Assembly: GCA_037957365.1 (NCBI GenBank)
Contig: JARHVA010001426.1
Coordinates: 1,197,501 to 1,261,500, forward strand
Origin: Torreya grandis
Taxonomy: Eukaryota; Streptophyta; Pinopsida; Cupressales; Taxaceae
Length of the DNA: 64,000 bases
Direction of reading: 5' to 3'
Program-made: the position numbers and the translations under genes
Notes under the pieces: generated by a model
Database searches by the model: none
What the model saw: the letters and a program-made list of their open reading frames with translations, nothing else
Told to the model about the DNA's origin: nothing
Part shown: positions 23,100 through 35,795 of the stretch, in pieces
How positions within the stretch are numbered: position 1 is the first letter of the stretch
Layout: every line of letters starts with the position of its first letter

Positions 23100-24115
23100 G
23101 AATTTAATTATTAATTATGACCATTGGTACACTATTTCACTTAAGAGAAATAGGTTTAGTAATAATAGGCTTGGGAGATTCATTGGCATTTAGTATATTG
23201 TTAGTTTTTAAATGCATATAACATTATATTTAAATAGAAATAATACCACTATTATGTTCATTAATATAATATACATTCATTACTAGAATCAAAATTTTCA
23301 CCTACTTTATCTTTTGAAAGAAAATTGGGAGCATCATTATGTTTTGTAACAATATTACCATAAAGAACATTATCATTTGATTTATCATGTAACATGAAAT
23401 CATAATAAATATGAGTGATGGGTAAATAATAAATGATACTAGGTGGATTATACATATTTTCCTCTTCAATTTATGCATAATAATAATCATCATTGCAATT
23501 TTCATCATGATCATAGTCTTATTCACTTGTAGAATCAACATTTAAAGTAACCACATTTTCATGTTCACTAGAAAAGGGTGTAAGAGATGTATTTAGATTT
23601 GCATTATTATTTAAATCATCATCAAATGAAATAATAATGCAATCTTCAACTTCATTATCAAAATTTTGAAATGGAACATTATTTTGTGTATAAAAAGTAA
23701 AGAAATGAGAAAGAACTAAATTTTATACCTTATTCAAAACATCATCACTTGAAATAGGAATAAAATTTGGATTTTTGTTATTAATATTTGAAATTGAACT
23801 ATTACTAATTGAGTTAATGGAGGGAGAAGGAGAAAAATCTACATTTTAAACCTTATAAAAACATAATCATGTGCATTTCCACCATCTGGAATTAAAACAT
23901 TCTTTGTTGAAGAAAAGGCAAAATAAGGATAAAAAGTTTCATTTTCATACTAGTTCAAAGCATCACCACATTAATTTTGTGTTTAAAAAGAAAAGGTAGT
24001 ATGAGATGCATTTTAATTCTATAATTTAGATACATCATTTTCACTTTAGAAAGGAACATTATCATAACAAACATGATAGTTTTTAGATGCACTATTAGTA
24101 CTTGGTAATGATTAA
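23100..24115 (-). pseudogene. Asn/Asp-rich coding relic, minus strand, truncated (block A)
   Basis: Minus-strand translation gives strings also found in block B: FSSEHENVVTLNVDSTSE, DYDHDENCNDDYYYA, YDFMLHDKSNDNVL, FLSKDK and TNNILNANESPKP. The best open part is 23261-23455. Both copies share a TAA after YYA, so this stop predates the duplication or arose twice. Composition is rich in Asn, Asp and Ser. Homology to block B ends at about 24115, while block B continues about 260 bp further upstream of the reading frame, so this copy has lost its 5' end. I do not recognise the family. Confidence 0.45.
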
Positions 24116-27100
24116 CCATGGTGCAATCCTCCTTAATGAGTTGTAGGAACTAGGAAGATCTCCAACATTGTTATAAAATAAGAACACCTGTATCATTTTA
24201 TTTTGGACTCTAATTGCTATCACGAAGTAGGATATAAAATAAAACTTGTAGAAAGATATCCATCTTCTATAGATAACAACTATTTAACCTAGGAGACCAT
24301 TTTCTATTAATAAGTAACATAGGAATTACCTCTCATAGCAAGATAACCATCTACTAGAGCTATCATATGTTCTACCTAGGACTCCATTATGGTGTTAAAA
24401 AGGTGAAAATAGGAAATAAAATTCATATCATGGTATCCATCTACTAAAGATAATGTAACATCTTTTCCTAAGCATGTTAGTCATCTACTCATAAGAAGAT
24501 TTAAATATGCATATTGATATATGAAGAACATGGGGATGAGAGTGAGGAATGCCTAAATAATCATCATCTCTCCTTTGAACCCTTTGAAAATCAATTAGAA
24601 TTAAGATGAATAGTTACCCTTAAGAATAATAATAGTATACCTCTTCTCAGTATCCAACATGTTGCTACAATAGTGGTTAATAATGGATGTGGATGTGATA
24701 GTGTAATCTATTATATAACACTACATATTTTATTCAGAGTATTTAGAGGTTATGCACATGGTTTATATAACCTAATATATAAACTAATACATATTAATTT
24801 TAGAGGTTATGGACATAGTTTATATCTTTTATCTTATATACACCATATGGATTGGGCACAGACATATTCAGATGATTGGTAAAACTTCTTGGGATTGGTG
24901 TTTGACAAGGACCATGGATGTATGATGATGTCATGTGATTGGGAGGTGACACTTCTACCTTTTTTTTCTTACTAATTTATTGTGACATGAAGAGGATGTT
25001 ACTATGGAAGTCACATTTTATATTAATGTTGATGACAGAAAGAAAACACCATCTTTAATTACTTGTCGAGATTATATTCCTACTATGTTATAGAAATAAT
25101 AATCTATGTTTATTTTTCAAAAAGAATGATTCTTGAATATATTTGTATATGCATTAATTGTTTTCATCATAAATAGAAAGATATGTTTAAAAAATTGTTA
25201 TGTTCTTATTTTTGATACTAATGCCTTGTGGAATCATATTGTATTAAAGTTTTACATCTTTAAATATTTTTCTAGTTTTTTCGATAACTCTCTTTTAGAT
25301 ATTATTCTTAGTTGTATTTTGAAAGATATGATAAGGGAAGGTGTATTGATGCACTAATTTGTTTTTTTATTTGTGTATTTATTAAGTTATTGTTATTTAA
25401 ATTATATTTCTTAATTTTATAATGAATATTTAGCTGAAATAATCATTTGGATTTAATAAAAACAACAAAAAACAATATAAATTTTTTAGTTGTGCTAAGT
25501 GAGAGTGTTAAAAAATAGTCTAACCCACTCAATTTTTTTTAAAATCAAATATATAAGTAAAAATAAAATATATTAAATTAATATAAAATACATAAGAGAA
25601 CTAATACAAATGCAAAAGATGAAAACCATTGAAATAATAAGTGCAAAAGGAAGAAAGGTAAAATTTTATATATTTTAAATTTTATTTTATTTTATCTTAT
25701 GCCCAACACTAAATTTAGTAGCTCAAATATTTGAATTTTATTTTATTTCCCCCAACCATTAAATATTAGGGAAAATTTAATAGATTTCATGGTTATGATT
25801 TTAAATAAATCATAGAGTGAAATTAATATGATTGACACCACCCATATCTATCACCGGCTAAAAAGGTACATAGATAACATTTAAAGAATGTAATTTTGTG
25901 TAGTAGTATTACATATATTTTTTAATTATTAATGTTATAGTAGTTTTTTATTACCCTATCAAACATTTTTTTATTCCATTCATTACCAAAATCTGGTTCA
26001 ACTATAACTTTAATAACAATTTAAACAACATCACCCTCCTATTGATCCCTTTAACATTTTCATTTGATTAAAATGTTAATGAATTGTGTATAGATAATTT
26101 TTTTCATAACTATTGGACTCTTCCATATATAAGTGATCAAGGAATTAAAATAACATATAAATTATAAACTATTGATGGAAAATAAACACTGAACTAGCTT
26201 TGCTAACTCCCTGTCATGTAGTTTGATTTTTTCATTGTTATTATTTTCTCTAAATATTTTAACCCTTTGATTAGTTAAAAATATTTTTTAGAGGGCTATT
26301 TGAAGCTAACCAAAACATGATATTATATCAAACATATGGCATTACATCATTGTCATGCATTAGAAATTGGCATAGACTTGGGAAAGTTGGAACTTGACAT
26401 GGTTCCATTATAAAAATAAAATAGAAAATTGAATTTTCAATGATTTTCTTGATAAATTCAAATAGTGGACTGACATCATTATTAGAGAATTAAAAAATTA
26501 AATTAATTAAGGATAAATACTAATTGGAGTAGATGCAACATGCATATTTTCAATAAAATATTTATGATGATGTAATATATTAACTCATGTTATTACATAT
26601 ATGGTAGAGATATCACAACATTTATGACTATTTTTTATGATTTTAAACCATATAGTTTAATTTGTGAATCTATCATTTTTTTTTAATTTATGTATGATTA
26701 AGGATTAGTTGAAATTATATATACACTTCATAAGTAAATTTGGTCTAAAGTTATTATAAATGTAAAAATAAATATAAATAAATTATTATATTTTTTACAT
26801 CGACAGGTATTATACAATGATATATAAGGGGTGATGGTGGGATATAATGTTGTGAGTGTGTTCATTAATTATTCCAATCTTAATTTTGACATCCATTTGA
26901 TCATCACATAGAAAATTTTCTTTCTTTCTCAAAAAATTAAATGGACAGGGAATTATTTATATGATATGCCTTACTAAAATCCATATCTAGGTTCTTAGTG
27001 AAAATGAAAGTAGAAGAGAATGGATGTTAGAAACCTTAAATTAAAGATTAATATATGTAATGGACTTTAAATTTTATAAACATCAATAATAAATTTTGTG

Positions 27101-28615
27101 GGCATATGTGGAATCCAATAGAAATAATTATTGTCAAAATAAATACGAATAACATATAATAAATGAAATGCCATGAGATAATATAAAAAATGAGTAGGAG
27201 AGGTCAAATTCAAGGGTCTCAACAAAATTAAAAATAAACAAATCCTTATCCTAATGGATTTTTTGGAATAAATTTCAATATTATACAATTATTGTTTCAA
27301 TGTGAGTCATAACAAGATGATTATCCACATGTTTTATTTTTTCCAAGAGTGTTATACTAGAATGAATAATTGTTTATGTCTTTAAGAGTCTTCTTTTTAA
27401 ATATAATAATTTGGATCTTGGACCCCAACCACCTGAACTAGAAAATTTTATACAAGTATAAGAGATGTTGATTTCCCATGTAATTGTAAATATACAAGTA
27501 ACACATGCAACTCAATTACAACACAAATACAAATGGAATACCATTTTTCCCCACAATAATTCAAGGAAATTGAAAAATATTTTCAACTTCATATTTCAAA
27601 TATTCTGATGATTGAATTATTAAGAAGCAATAATGTTGAACTACTTACAACTTTACTATGAGATCAAATATATAATGCAATTAAATATAATATTGAACAT
27701 AAAAATTATATATTTATGTGAATATTTATGAAAAAAAACCAAAACATCTAGCAAATAATATGCCTAAAAATGCCTTTTAAAATTTAAACTTTATCGCCAT
27801 GAAATTCTATATAGATTTAAATGAATATGTTTTGCCAAGTCCACTATCTAAGATAGTTGAAGGGAATGTTAAAGATCACACATAATTTATGGCCACAAAG
27901 ACATAAAATACCTCAATATAGATTGAAGTAATTTGTACATAGAAAAATAATCCAAACATATATCTCAATAAACTAATAGCTTGGTTGTAAATTGGTGCAT
28001 CTCCATTGAATGAATATGTGACAAAAGGTTTTCTAGACATGGATTTTTTGACTATAGTACCTAATGAAAGATGTGATTGGTTAGAATCATGACTAAGGCA
28101 TGTAAATATTTAATATGTCAAATCTCTAATATGATATTGATATAATCATATTAAGACCCATCCTCAATTCAGGTATCTTTTCATGATCAAGATAATGTGA
28201 AATCAAACTCACATTTCATCATGGGTATTCAAAAATAAAATCCATCAAGAGTTAACCATTTCACTTGATGAATAATGCGAAGACATGGAGAATATGTTAA
28301 CATTCTATTTTATCAAATGTTAGATGTAATATGGATCTAGAATACAAGTCACATGACCCTATTGGAAAATGTGTCATGTAAAATTCATTGACATATTGTA
28401 TCAAATTGGAAGACCATATATCTCTTTTACTTTAAGTGTAGTATAAATATATTGGCTAGACATATATGCATTGATTCCAATAAATCCACCTAAAATTCTA
28501 TGTGAAGTATAAATTTGGAAATAAAAACATAATTTATGATCCACTTATAGTCTCCTATTATATGCACATTTCGAATACATTGTTATGAAAAGAGATACTA
28601 TAAAATATTATGAAA
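24116..28615. other. AT-rich intergenic DNA, nothing recognised
   Basis: 4.5 kb with only short chance reading frames (for example 24673-24882, 25133-25357, 27067-27288 minus). Some ATCCATCTACTA-like phrases recur between 24230 and 24460, too weak to call a repeat. No RNA gene or element ends seen. Confidence 0.5.
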
Positions 28616-28616
28616 T

Positions 28617-28749
<133 letters not shown>

Positions 28750-28788
28750 GAAAAATTGAGGGTCTATTCATTATCATGGTTTTTTATA

Positions 28789-28916
28789 GTTTAGTGCAGA
28801 AAAAAATGTTAACAATTTACAATGTAAAAATAGAGAAGAAGTTAAAGTTGCCCATTTCAATTTCAATGGATTTATACATGCCTAGAATCCTCAGGCTAAT
28901 GCGCGTCAAATAAAAA
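28789..28916 (+). repeat. 128-bp direct repeat, left copy, flanking C2
   Basis: Matches 31526-31653 base for base at a constant offset of 2737, with three substitutions and no gaps. The left copy keeps GCGCGTC where the right copy has GCACATC, i.e. two CpG sites changed to CpA. Confidence 0.95.
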
Positions 28917-28924
28917 ATTTTAGG

Positions 28925-29998
28925 TTTTGGAGCTAAAAGCTTCACTAATGCAGACATGGAGGAGGTTGCTGAGAGGTTGCTAAGTTACAGAGCAACCAAC
29001 ATCGGTCTGATCAGCTGACGTCGATCATATACAGTGAGAAGAGCAACCAGAACTATGGTTCTAGATAGTTAGTTCATGGACAGTTAGTTAACAACTAGTT
29101 GTTTGCATGTCAAAGGCCAATTATAGACTTGAAGCTGCGGATCTAACTATTGTAATTAGATGTCTAATTATTATTTTCATGGGATCTATATAATAGATTC
29201 TTGGGCTGTATTGTAGTTTGTTCTAGAGAGTAAGAGAGCAAAAATTAGCTCCTTTAGAGTGAAGAGAGCAAGGTGTGTTCCTCCTAGTGCCACAATGCCA
29301 AGTATGGGTGTTGGTTTGGAGAATCAAAAGGATTCTTCATGTATGTAAGATCTTGGTCAGTAGGTGTGCAAGGCCACGTTAGGAGATCTACATGTGGTAA
29401 GTAAGATTGGTTGATTTGCAGGTGTATGTGGGTGAGGGATCCAAGTTTGCAAGTGTGCAGAACCAGATTGATTTGTAGGTGTACAAGATTAGGGAGGACA
29501 ACAACACAATAGGTAGCAAGATCAGGAGAGATCTACTTGGAGTACGGTGTGTACTTGGTTAGAGAGCAAAGAGGAAGGCAAGGTAGATCATTCCAAAAGT
29601 AAGATCATTTGAGTTGTAGGTTGTTGCAAGTTCATGGGAGATCTACTTGGAGTACATTGTGTACTCGATTGAGTATGTGTGTATACTCGGTGTATTGGCA
29701 GTAATGGATACTGACTGGTTGGAGGTGAACAACAACTCTTTGTGTGAGTTTCTTGTTGGGATCGTAAGAGAGAGAGTGAGCTCTTGAAGGTGAATTATTG
29801 AACACTTGGTGTGGCAAACCTGTAAGGTGAAAGAGTGTGGCATCTCTTCATTGTAATTTTTTTCTAAAAGAGTATTAATACAATTGGGTATTGTCTCTCA
29901 TATTTTATATTACTTCTGATTTTTAGTTACTTGTTACTTCTGGTTAATTCCTCATGTTTAGTTGCTTGGTAATCAATTGTGCTTCCTAGATCCTGACA
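28925..29998 (+). repeat. C2 5' LTR
   Basis: About 1.07 kb. The first 50 bases (GGAGCTAAAAGCTTCACTAA) and the last 100 resemble C1, but the middle is longer and different. AGATCTACTTGGAGTAC recurs at about 29529 and 29640, indicating an internal tandem duplication of about 111 bp. The extreme 5' bases (TGTTGATTTGT in C1) are missing or changed. Confidence 0.8.
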
Positions 29999-30000
29999 AG

Positions 30001-30012
30001 TGGTATCAGAGC
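30001..30012 (+). promoter_or_regulatory. C2 primer binding site
   Basis: TGGTATCAGAGC, a perfect 12-base match to the plant initiator-Met tRNA primer site, two bases after the LTR. Confidence 0.93.
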
Positions 30013-30087
30013 TAAGGTTGTAGGGAGCAGGTTTGTGTTTGGTTACAGGTCACTCTCAGGGGTTTCTGATTGAGTGGGAGTATAGCA

Positions 30088-30800
30088 ATGGTAGAAGAAA
30101 GTACACTAAGAATGGAGGAATTCAAAGGCATGAATGGTCAATTATGGTGTTATGGAAAGAAAGAGTAGGTAAAGAAAAATTGTTGGTTGGTAGCGAATCA
30201 GCATGAAGGAATTGAAGAAGCAGATGTTACAGGTGTTGTTGCACAGGATTCTCTGGGATGTTCCTTGGATAAAGTATAATCTTGGTTTATAATTTATGTT
30301 GCCTCTTTCCATGCAGCACAAATTAGAGGGGTTGGTGAGCCTTGTCAAAGTATTGGCAAAGGGGAAGTGTGGCTGAAATTGCAGATGGCCAACACATGGG
30401 TGTTGAAGGAGGTCATGCAGGTCCTAGTCCTAGAGATGCAGCTAATTTCTATAGGGAAGTTGAGTGATGAGAGATGCATAAGAACTCTCATAGTGGATTC
30501 TTGGAATGTTACCAAGGATGCACTTGAATTAGCATGTGGTAAGAAAGAAGGTACTCTTTATCTACTTACTTGTATTACTGATTCTTCTTCTGTTGTGAAG
30601 ACGTGGCTTTGTAGGCTTTGTCACATGAGCAAGAAGGAGATGCATGTTGTTAAGAGGAAGTCAGATGTCTTTGACAAAATTAAGAAATAAAAATCCTTGG
30701 TGTTCTTGGAGGAGATGACGGATAGAGATCAACGGATGGGGCTGGATACTTCTGAGCAGGGCAGTTTGGACATGGGTATGATTCAAAGAAAGCTCACGGG
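30088..30800 (+). pseudogene. C2 gag-protease-integrase fragments
   Basis: Starts MVEESTLRMEEFKGMNGQLW, equivalent to the C1 gag start, then jumps directly to the post-knuckle region. The protease serine/alanine box is broken (VASFHAA without LDSG). A 107-codon open stretch (30367-30690) joins the end of protease (ANTWVLKEVM), a shortened pre-integrase part (LCHMSKKEM) and a short integrase piece (KRKSDVFDKIKK). The catalytic core of integrase is missing. Deletions within one short copy suggest the element was already defective or was assembled from pieces. Confidence 0.8.
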
Positions 30801-30824
30801 TAAAAAGTCATCACTCACAGGTGA

Positions 30825-31030
30825 ACACAGGTACTGACATCGATCAAGGGGAACCGATGTCAAACAGACAGGTACCAATATCGGTCATGTGTAGACCAAA
30901 GGATTTGGTGGTGTCAGGCAGGTGGAGACTGACGTCAGCAGGATAACCGGTGTTGGTGACCTAGACAGTTGCATGGAACCGACATCGATCGGATGCAAAC
31001 TGTGTGGTGATCGAGGTCGGTCACTGGAAA
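30825..31030 (+). repeat. C2 heptad/RCCGAC minisatellite
   Basis: Degenerate units with ACTGACATCGATCA, AACCGATGTCAA, ACTGACGTCAG, AACCGACATCGATCGG and GAGGTCGGTCACTGG, occupying the same place as the C1 array at 18452-18600 but longer. It merges in frame with LERILGGQQAINESQMPM, equivalent to the sequence that precedes RT in C1. Confidence 0.7.
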
Positions 31031-31510
31031 GGATTTTGGGTGGACAACAAGCTATCAACGAGTCTCAGATGCCCATGTGGAGGACTGAAAAGGTAAGTAA
31101 GCCTCAAATTCATTGTTCCTCTTCTTTATACTCATTGCTCACTGCAGAGTAGGAAGGATCCAGGAAACAGTGGGAGCATGGCATGAATAGGATGTAGAAC
31201 CAAATGGGAGATTTGGTAGGGTTTCCAGTCAGTATGAAAGCACTAAGAGACGAATGGATTCCTTGGTTAAAGAATAGAGAGAATGGACATGTGAGACAGA
31301 AGGCCATGTTATATAGTCTTGAGGAAGCTGAAGGACAGTGGTACAGGTTTTGATAGTTGGATGACAAAGCAGGGCTTTATTCAATGTCAGTGTAACCATT
31401 GTGTTTGTCTTACCAGGTGGATGATGGTCATGACATTATCCTGTTACTGTATGTGGGTGATATGCTAGCTGAAGGTTCAGACATACAGGGTTTTACTGAG
31501 CTAAGGGTAA
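31031..31510 (+). pseudogene. C2 reverse transcriptase fragments
   Basis: Contains the NESQMPM lead-in, a shortened KALRDEW...NRENG region, then a jump to EGQWYRF and ILLLYVGDML, the C1-like YVDD box with its first Asp changed to Gly. It ends shortly after FTELR. Clearly non-functional. Confidence 0.8.
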
Positions 31511-31525
31511 GTTTAGTTTAGTATG

Positions 31526-31653
31526 GTTTAGTGTAGAAAAAAATGTTAACAATTTACAATGTAAAAATAGAGAAGAAGTTAAAGTTGCCCATTTCAATTT
31601 CAATGGATTTATACATGCCTAGAATCCTCAGGCTAATGCACATCAAATAAAAA
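31526..31653 (+). repeat. 128-bp direct repeat, right copy, flanking C2
   Basis: Partner of 28789-28916 (three differences). Immediately right of the last C2-derived bases. Confidence 0.95.
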
Positions 31654-32540
31654 TATAGTTAAGGAATGAATAAAAATTAATTTTAGTTTGATATAAAAAA
31701 ATAAATAATCTATAAAATTATAAATAACTACAATTTCATGTGTGGTATAGGGAATACACAGTATGATATTGCATCCATGTTTGAAGAACACATTGAATAT
31801 TAATTAAATAAATGCTCAATAAGACCATGAATAATTAGTTAATTTTATGGAGCATCATATCGTCTATAAAGATGGGGTTTGCCTATGGAAAAAAATGAGG
31901 GAGGAAGGTTTTAAGGTAAGAATAAATATTTTAAAAATATGTATTAAATGTTTGTGTACACTACTAATATGATGCAAAGTCCAAACATTTGGAGGCCATA
32001 AATTTTGATCTGTAACTCTATTTGAGCTCTCGTTTGCACCAAAACAATGGTCTCAAAAATTTAGGTGAAACCATAACCTACACTAAATATTTATGGACAT
32101 TTATAAACATTTATGAGATCATACATGAGCATATGGGAGACAAAACTAAATTTTAATATTTTTTTGGTCTTTTTCTATTTTTAAAATTAGAATAGTCTTT
32201 TAAACAGACTTGAACTTTAGTTAAAATTCATATGTTAGGATAATTTTAGTTTTTAGGAGACATTTGGGTATTTTTAGATCTAATTGAGCTTGTATGTGAA
32301 ACTAATGAAAAATAGTAACTACAAAAAATAACTAGGTGAGTTTTTCATTTTCTTTAGATTTTTGAATTTTTCATGTCAAATAAAATTCTAAGTTAATGTT
32401 TATTTCATGAAATTTTATGTAATTATTTCATTCATTAAATATTAATTGATATACTTTATTATTTTAAAAGTTTTTTGTATTGTGCCTATTACTGTATTTT
32501 GGTCTTAATAGTAATCAGGTTCATTATTTGTTATCAGAAC
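31654..32540 (+). other. Probable gypsy LTR remnant ending in a primer-site-like sequence
   Basis: TGTTATCAGAAC at 32529-32540 resembles a decayed Met primer site (10 of 12 bases), followed about 240 bases later by a gypsy gag relic. The upstream 850 bp would then include the 5' LTR, but no second LTR is present to define it. Inference only. Confidence 0.4.
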
Positions 32541-32779
32541 AAGTTCAAATATTGAATGTGTAATAGATGGTGAGATGAAGAAGAGGATTTTATCAAATGA
32601 ATATGAATATACAAGATCTAGAGATAACATTAAAATAATTAATCATAATTATTAAAAATTGAAGATAAAGGAGAGTAGAATATTAAGTATAGGAAGAAAC
32701 AGATCTTGAAGAAGAAATTATGCAAGAGGAAGAACACTATTAATAGCTATAAAAAATAAAAGAGAGTATGGTTAGGGAT

Positions 32780-33295
32780 TTAGAGGAAAGTAATGAAGGA
32801 ATAAAGGTTGACATTCCAATTTATAAATGAATTTTAAAAACAAAGGATTTGATAGATTAGATGAATAGCATAAAAAAAAAATTGAATGGAAAAATCTGAT
32901 AGAAGACGAGAAAGTCAAGTTTTCATATATGGAATTGAAATGTCATTAAATTATTTAATGGGATCACTTAAAAAAATAGAGACAAAGAAAAATTAAAGAG
33001 AAGATCAACATATGGAAAAAGATGGAGAAGATGATGAGGGAGAATGTTTTTCCTATGGATTATGCACAAACCCTATACAGAAGATTATATAATTTAAGGC
33101 AAAATTATAGTAGTATATAAGAGTATATAGATTAGTTTTAGCTGCTTTCCATATGAGTGGATCATGATTAAATGGAATAAAATATATCTATAAGGTATGT
33201 AAATGGTTTAAAGTTTTTTATTCAAGATGAATTGAGCATGCGTAGAATACTTTGCATGGAGGAGGATTATCAATTAGCTTTGAAGGTGAAATAAA
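32780..33295 (+). pseudogene. G2: Ty3-gypsy gag relic (chromovirus-like)
   Basis: Reads VDIPIY, LIDWMNSI-like and EDEKVKF in one frame. After a frameshift it reads INIWKKMEKMMRENVFPMDY, AQTLYRRLYNLRQN, EYID, and then RYVNGLKFFIQDELSMRRI and MEEDYQLALKV. These are the successive blocks of the retrotransposon Gag domain (W--M---M---F-P-DY----Y--L--L-Q, then Y--GL---IQDEL, then A---A). Several stops and at least two frameshifts. It ends about 60 bp before the left edge of block B. Confidence 0.75.
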
Positions 33296-33494
33296 AAAAA
33301 TAGGTAAAATTTTAGAAGAACGTCTTTTAGTCCAAGAAGAAGAATTGCATTCTTGAATTTATTCATTATTTATCTTTTTTTGACCTTCATTTCCTTATAT
33401 TTTTCAAGTTTCAAGTTGATGAAGTTGTTAAAGATGTACCATACATAGATTTTTCTATATTTTCCTTGGAATCTTATTAAAAACCTTGTTCTCA

Positions 33495-33750
33495 ACCTAT
33501 AAAATGAACATTAATTGATGGGTCTATCCTTTGGCCTATGAATATGCATAAATGGATATCATCTTACATGAAACCTATAACATATATATAGTAATGATAT
33601 AATTATTCATATTTTACATCTACCACATATATACTAATACATGTAAGTATGTGCTCACTCATGCATGACATCTTCCTATCATCGTGATATGGTCACTCAT
33701 ATTGGAAGTGAATGTAGTTAATCACCCTAGTACACTCCATTCCCACCTAA
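33495..33750 (+). repeat. Leader repeat L4
   Basis: Block B equivalent of L1, ending CCATTCCCACCTAAACC. Confidence 0.75.
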
Positions 33751-35400
33751 ACCATTAACCTTAAACCCTAAACACTAAACCTTAAACCCTAAAAATTCAA
33801 ATCTAAAATTAAAACCCAAAACCATAAAATAGAAACCATGAACACTAAATCATATACATAAACCCTAAGCCCTAAACCTTGAACCCTTAACCATAATACA
33901 TTAACCCTAAACCTAAAAAAATAATCCATAAACCATAGACTATAGACCCTAAACATAAAACCCTAAAACATTAAACCCTAGACTTTACACCATAAAACCT
34001 AAACCTTAAAACCTAAATGTAAACCCTTAACCCCAAACCATAAACCTAAAATCCCAAATCCTAAACACTAAACCATAAATCTTTAACCTTAAAACCTTAA
34101 TTTTTAACACTGAACCCTAAAAAAATTTCAAAATTGAGAACATTAAACCCTAAAGACTGAACCCCAAACCCTAATCCTTTACCTCTAAACTCTTAACCCT
34201 AAACATTAATCATGAAACCTTAAGTACTAAACCCTAAAAATAGAATGTTGAAACCTTAACCAAAAACCCATAAACATAAAACTTTAAATTCAAAACCATA
34301 AACCATAAATCCTAAAAATATAAAACCTAAACCTTAAAACCTAAATGTTGGAACCCAAAAAGCCAACTCTAAACAATAAAATATAAACCTTGAACCCTAA
34401 ACCCTTCACCCCAAACCTTAAAAAATGAACCCTAAAAATTTATCACTAAAATTAAACACAATACACTAAACCCTAAATCTTAAACCTTAAAACCTAAATC
34501 CTAAATCTTAAACTCTAAGCTCTGATCCATTAAAATCTGAACCCTAAACACTAAAAATTGACACCAAATCCAAAACCCTAAATCATAAGATGTAAACCCT
34601 AAATTAAAATCCTAGACCTTGCCCCCATAAACCCTAATCTCGAGACCCTAAACCCTTAAACCTTAAGCTTAAACCCCAAACCCCAAAAACTATCCCTTAA
34701 ACCTTTAACCCCTAACCCTAAATACCAAAACACAAGCCCTAAATTCTAAATAATAAATATTAAACTCAATACATAAACACTAAAACCTTACATTATATCC
34801 CTAAAATCTTAACCCAAATCCTAAAACTATAAGTCATCAACCTTAAACATTTATTGATAAACAAAAAATTCTAAACCCAAGCCCAAAACCCAAAACCTTA
34901 AACACTAAACCTCAATCCCTAGACATTAAAGCCTTAACCCAAAATCCCAAACATAAAATCACAAACCCCAAACCATAGTCACTAAAATCCAAATACCAAA
35001 CCCTAATACCTAATCCTAAAACACTCAATCCCAACCTGAATACTAAAAAATAAGTTCCAAACCCCAAACCCTCAACCAATTCCCCAAGACAAAAACCCTG
35101 TATCTTACACTCCAAACCCTAAACCTTAAGAGTGAAACCATGAACCCAAAACCCTAACACCAAACACCAAACCCTGAAATCTAAACACTTGGTCCCTTTA
35201 GCCACAAACCACAAATCCTCAATCTTTAAGCATAAAATATAAATTATAAGCCCTAAATCTTAATCCCTAAGCAGTAACACTAAAACATGAACCCTAAATC
35301 TTAGTACATATTCCCTAAACCCTATGCTATGAATCTTGAACCATCAACCATAAACCTTAAACCCTAAACTTATAAATCCTAAACCTCTGACCATCAACAA
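33751..35400. repeat. Degenerate telomere-like array, block B first array
   Basis: About 1.65 kb of CCCTAAA-type variants, C-rich on the plus strand. Equivalent of 1266-2960. Confidence 0.9.
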
Positions 35401-35529
35401 TAATATTGAGTTATCACTTATATAAAGAAAGGAAAAGGATTATTGGATAAGCCATAAATTGAAAGGATAAAGGGAATTCTCACCTATATAGAGAAAGGAG
35501 AGACCAGGAACATTCATTTAAAAGGTTTG

Positions 35530-35795
35530 AAGGTGGATACATGATGAATTCACAAAAAAATTATGGGTTTTCTAATTAGTGGGTCTATTAATATGCATAA
35601 ATGACTAGCCTATAACATGAAACCTAAAATATACATATAGTAATGATACAATAATTAATATATTACATCAACCCCTTACCTAATACTACTTGTAGGTATG
35701 TTATCTTTCATACATGATATATTTCTATAGTCACTCATATTGGACACAAATGTATCTAATCACCCAAGTACATTCCATTTCCACTTAAACCATTA
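35530..35795 (+). repeat. Leader repeat L5
   Basis: Block B equivalent of L2, starting TTGAAGGTGGATAC. Confidence 0.73.

Larger units (their letters stand above)
880..24115. repeat. Block A: left copy of an ancient duplicated unit, with later insertions
   Basis: From about 880 this region can be followed collinearly along 33355-42745 (block B): leader, telomere-like arrays, GATGAGGG minisatellite, inverted leader, a plus-strand coding relic and a minus-strand coding relic, in the same order and orientation. Removing the C1 element (11965 bp) and the LINE relic (about 1763 bp) leaves roughly 9.5 kb, against about 9.4 kb for block B. Sampled stretches differ at about one base in five, so the duplication is old. 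Edges are soft: homology fades near 880 and stops near 24115. It could be a segmental duplication or two copies of a very large repeat family; the window alone does not decide. Confidence 0.85.
28917..31525 (+). mobile_element. C2: truncated, internally deleted Ty1-copia element related to C1
   Basis: One 5' LTR (to 29998), a perfect Met primer site, then short pieces of gag, protease, integrase, heptad linker and RT joined in order with large deletions. It ends inside RT near 31510, with no 3' LTR. Lengths between matching motifs are far shorter than in C1: the gag start to the protease region spans about 210 bp here and about 880 bp in C1. It lies exactly between 128-bp direct repeats. Confidence 0.88.
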
